64,000 bases of DNA from Polytrichum commune (taxonomy: Eukaryota; Streptophyta; Polytrichopsida; Polytrichales; Polytrichaceae). The position numbers and the translations under genes were made by a program. Of the stretch, positions 62,143-64,000 are shown one piece after another. The notes beneath the pieces were generated by a model, which did not search any database, was not told where the DNA came from, and was given only the letters and a program-made list of their open reading frames with translations. How positions within the stretch are numbered: position 1 is the stretch's first letter; every line of letters starts with the position of its first letter. The stretch is from the NCBI GenBank assembly GCA_950295325.1, contig OX485804.1:16988001-17052000 (forward strand). The letters are read 5' to 3'.

Positions 62143-64000
62143 CTGGTCAGATTCTACACCCTTACGAGGAGTAAGGAGTTATAAAATTTGTCGAGGCGAG
62201 ATTTTTTGGGGAGAGAATGACAGTAATATAGCTACGACTCTTGTAAATTAATTTGAGCAATTCTGCAGGTCATTCAATCGCCTGGCATGCAAACATGTCT
62301 AGTGCAACTTATGTTGTAATTATTCGAAATTCATCATGATGTATGTGAAAGTATCTATCAAAAACTGCCTGAGTTCCTCTCTCACATTTCTATCCCATCT
62401 CTTGGATCAGTATGAACTTGCGAGGAAGGAGATTTGTTGTTGCATTTCCCCAGGTATTCAGTATGGCACAGACAAATTCAATGGACCTACACTGAGTGAA
62501 AGAATGAAGATCCGTATCCAAGTCCAAAATACATATCTTTGAATCCATTACGAATAGGCCATCCATGAGTCTCACCTGAAGAATTCATAAGGAATTTACT
62601 TGGATTCCAAATATAGCATGATTAACTTTAACTAAGGGTTATCAATGTGCTTATGTAAGGGAAGTGGGCCTTAAAAGGATGCTTTTCTATCTGTACCCAC
62701 TTATTGTAGGATATGCAACACACAATTAATGCAAGATGATTTGCAAATCCAAATCTTGCTTGTAGCCATTCCCCTCATAAATTAATTACTTTTTAAAAAC
62801 CAAACACCTGTATTTGAGTGGTATGTGTTTAGTTGTGGCTTCAAGAATGGATACTAGAAAGACATGTGTTCACAAGAGATTGAATTGCGTGCTAAAATAT
62901 GATAACCATTTGAGGCGCAATAGTAAACATAATTGGGGGAACTCTATATGACCTTTCAACGAGCATGAGAATCTTCACTTCAATAATGCATTGGATATTC
63001 ATACAAACTTTGGAAATGGTGAAGACAGTGGCTATGGCCTTGTTTTGGAATTGCTAAGGTAGTTGTGCCTAGTTTGTTTACTTATCTTAATTGGACACCT
63101 TTATTCAAGTAATATATGGCTAGGTGTGGCTGCAAGAAAGGATACCAAAAAGACATGTTTAAAAGAGATTGGACTACACGTTCAAATTATGTCCACCATA
63201 GTAGGTTCAATAGTCAACATAATTGCGGGGACCTATATGACTATTTAATAAGCACAAGAATCTTCACTTTGATAATGAATAAGATATGTATATGAGCTCC
63301 AAAATTTATGAGGAAAGTGACTATGGCCTCTGTAATTTTGTGAACTATCTCATACTAATCATGTGTTTCATATCCTAGGAGAAGTGGGCTAGTCAGAAAA
63401 TGTAACCATTTAAGACCCATCTACATTACATGATTCTGGCGACTGAAAATTCTTATGATAGAACTTATCTTTGAACTCCTTACATACAAAGTAGAACACT
63501 TTGGTAGAAGTCAAGTTGCACAATCTGGTCATTGTGCATGTGGATTGTTTGTATAGTTCTGACAGTAAAAAAGCCTATAACTAACCAACGATTCTGGAAT
63601 CATGTCACAAAAGCTAACAATTTGTATGCGGTTGTCATTGAAATACAGGCTGCACGTGCATGCAGATTGAACATCAGCCAGAATCACTTGTAAATCGAAC
63701 TCCAGTTGCCTCTGAACCGAAATTCTGTGTTAAGTTTATAAGGATAAGCTTGTAACATGTTACATTTATTGTCCAAAGTGTCATCTATACATAAATAAAC
63801 GGTAACAATCTCGTCTTTGGCTGGATTCCAATCAGATCTCAGGACTCATCTATCTATACTATAATGATGATTGTTGTCCATCTAAACTGCCGGTTGCTTG
63901 ATCTTGAGGCTGTTTCTGGTGAGCACAAGGTCCATATATGTCATAGCGCCGATGCTGAAAATGCATCAACAGAGTCGGCCAACAGGATCAGCTTGAGAAG
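62143..64000. repeat. Downstream region with two diverged copies of a dispersed repeat
   Basis: 62800-63050 and 63090-63350 are related, in the same orientation (shared tagttgtggc/taggtgtggc, agacatgt, gagcatgagaatcttcac or similar). The 62640-62790 stretch resembles 17970-18110 (gtaagtgggccttaaa). No gene was recognised to the window end. A BASS 3' UTR probably occupies the first few hundred bases. Confidence 0.5.

Overview
This window is nuclear DNA of a land plant. The evidence is spliced genes with GT/AG introns, a plastid-type BASS transporter, a plant-type eukaryotic tRNA-Glu gene, and AT-rich spacers filled with transposon debris (MULE, pogo, Ty3/gypsy, MITEs, a tRNA-derived SINE). I cannot name the lineage from the sequence alone. 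There is no prokaryotic operon structure and no CRISPR array.

Layout. 0-5.2 kb: a decayed MULE transposon whose transposase keeps introns, a SWIM zinc finger and an unusual zinc-finger plus Tudor-like tail. 5.2-10.7 kb: small DNA elements, inverted repeats and microsatellites. 10.9 kb: an intact tRNA-Glu(CTC). 11.1-19.7 kb: a six-exon O-acetylserine(thiol)lyase (cysteine synthase) gene with its flanks. 19.8-35.8 kb: retroelement remnants and a pogo-like transposase pseudogene. 35.8-43.8 kb: a second, direct-orientation copy of the cysteine synthase segment, about 25.9 kb downstream of the first. 43.8-57 kb: gene-poor spacer with short inverted-repeat arrays and hairpins. 57.2-59.4 kb: repeat-poor upstream region of the next gene. 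59.4-62.1 kb: a complete six-exon bile acid:sodium symporter (BASS) gene with an apparent plastid targeting peptide. 62.1-64 kb: repeats.

Both cysteine synthase copies splice in silico into full-length frames (347 and 346 codons) with the main PLP-enzyme motifs. The most unusual structure is their intron 1. It is a tandem array of about 150-190 bp units, 5 in copy 1 and 8 in copy 2. Each unit carries an exon-like cassette, usually exactly 36 nt, built from the start of exon 2 joined to the end of exon 1. The cassettes therefore repeat the codons around the PLP lysine. Some keep AG and GTGAG splice signals and an open frame, so they could be spliced in as in-frame mini-exons.

Comparing the two copies also dates several elements. 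A pogo-type deletion derivative (TA target site, matched by an empty site in copy 2) is present only in copy 1, as are a SINE (14-bp target duplication) and a Harbinger-like MITE (TTA target site). A TA-flanked MITE downstream of the gene and a foldback in intron 2 are shared, so they predate the duplication.
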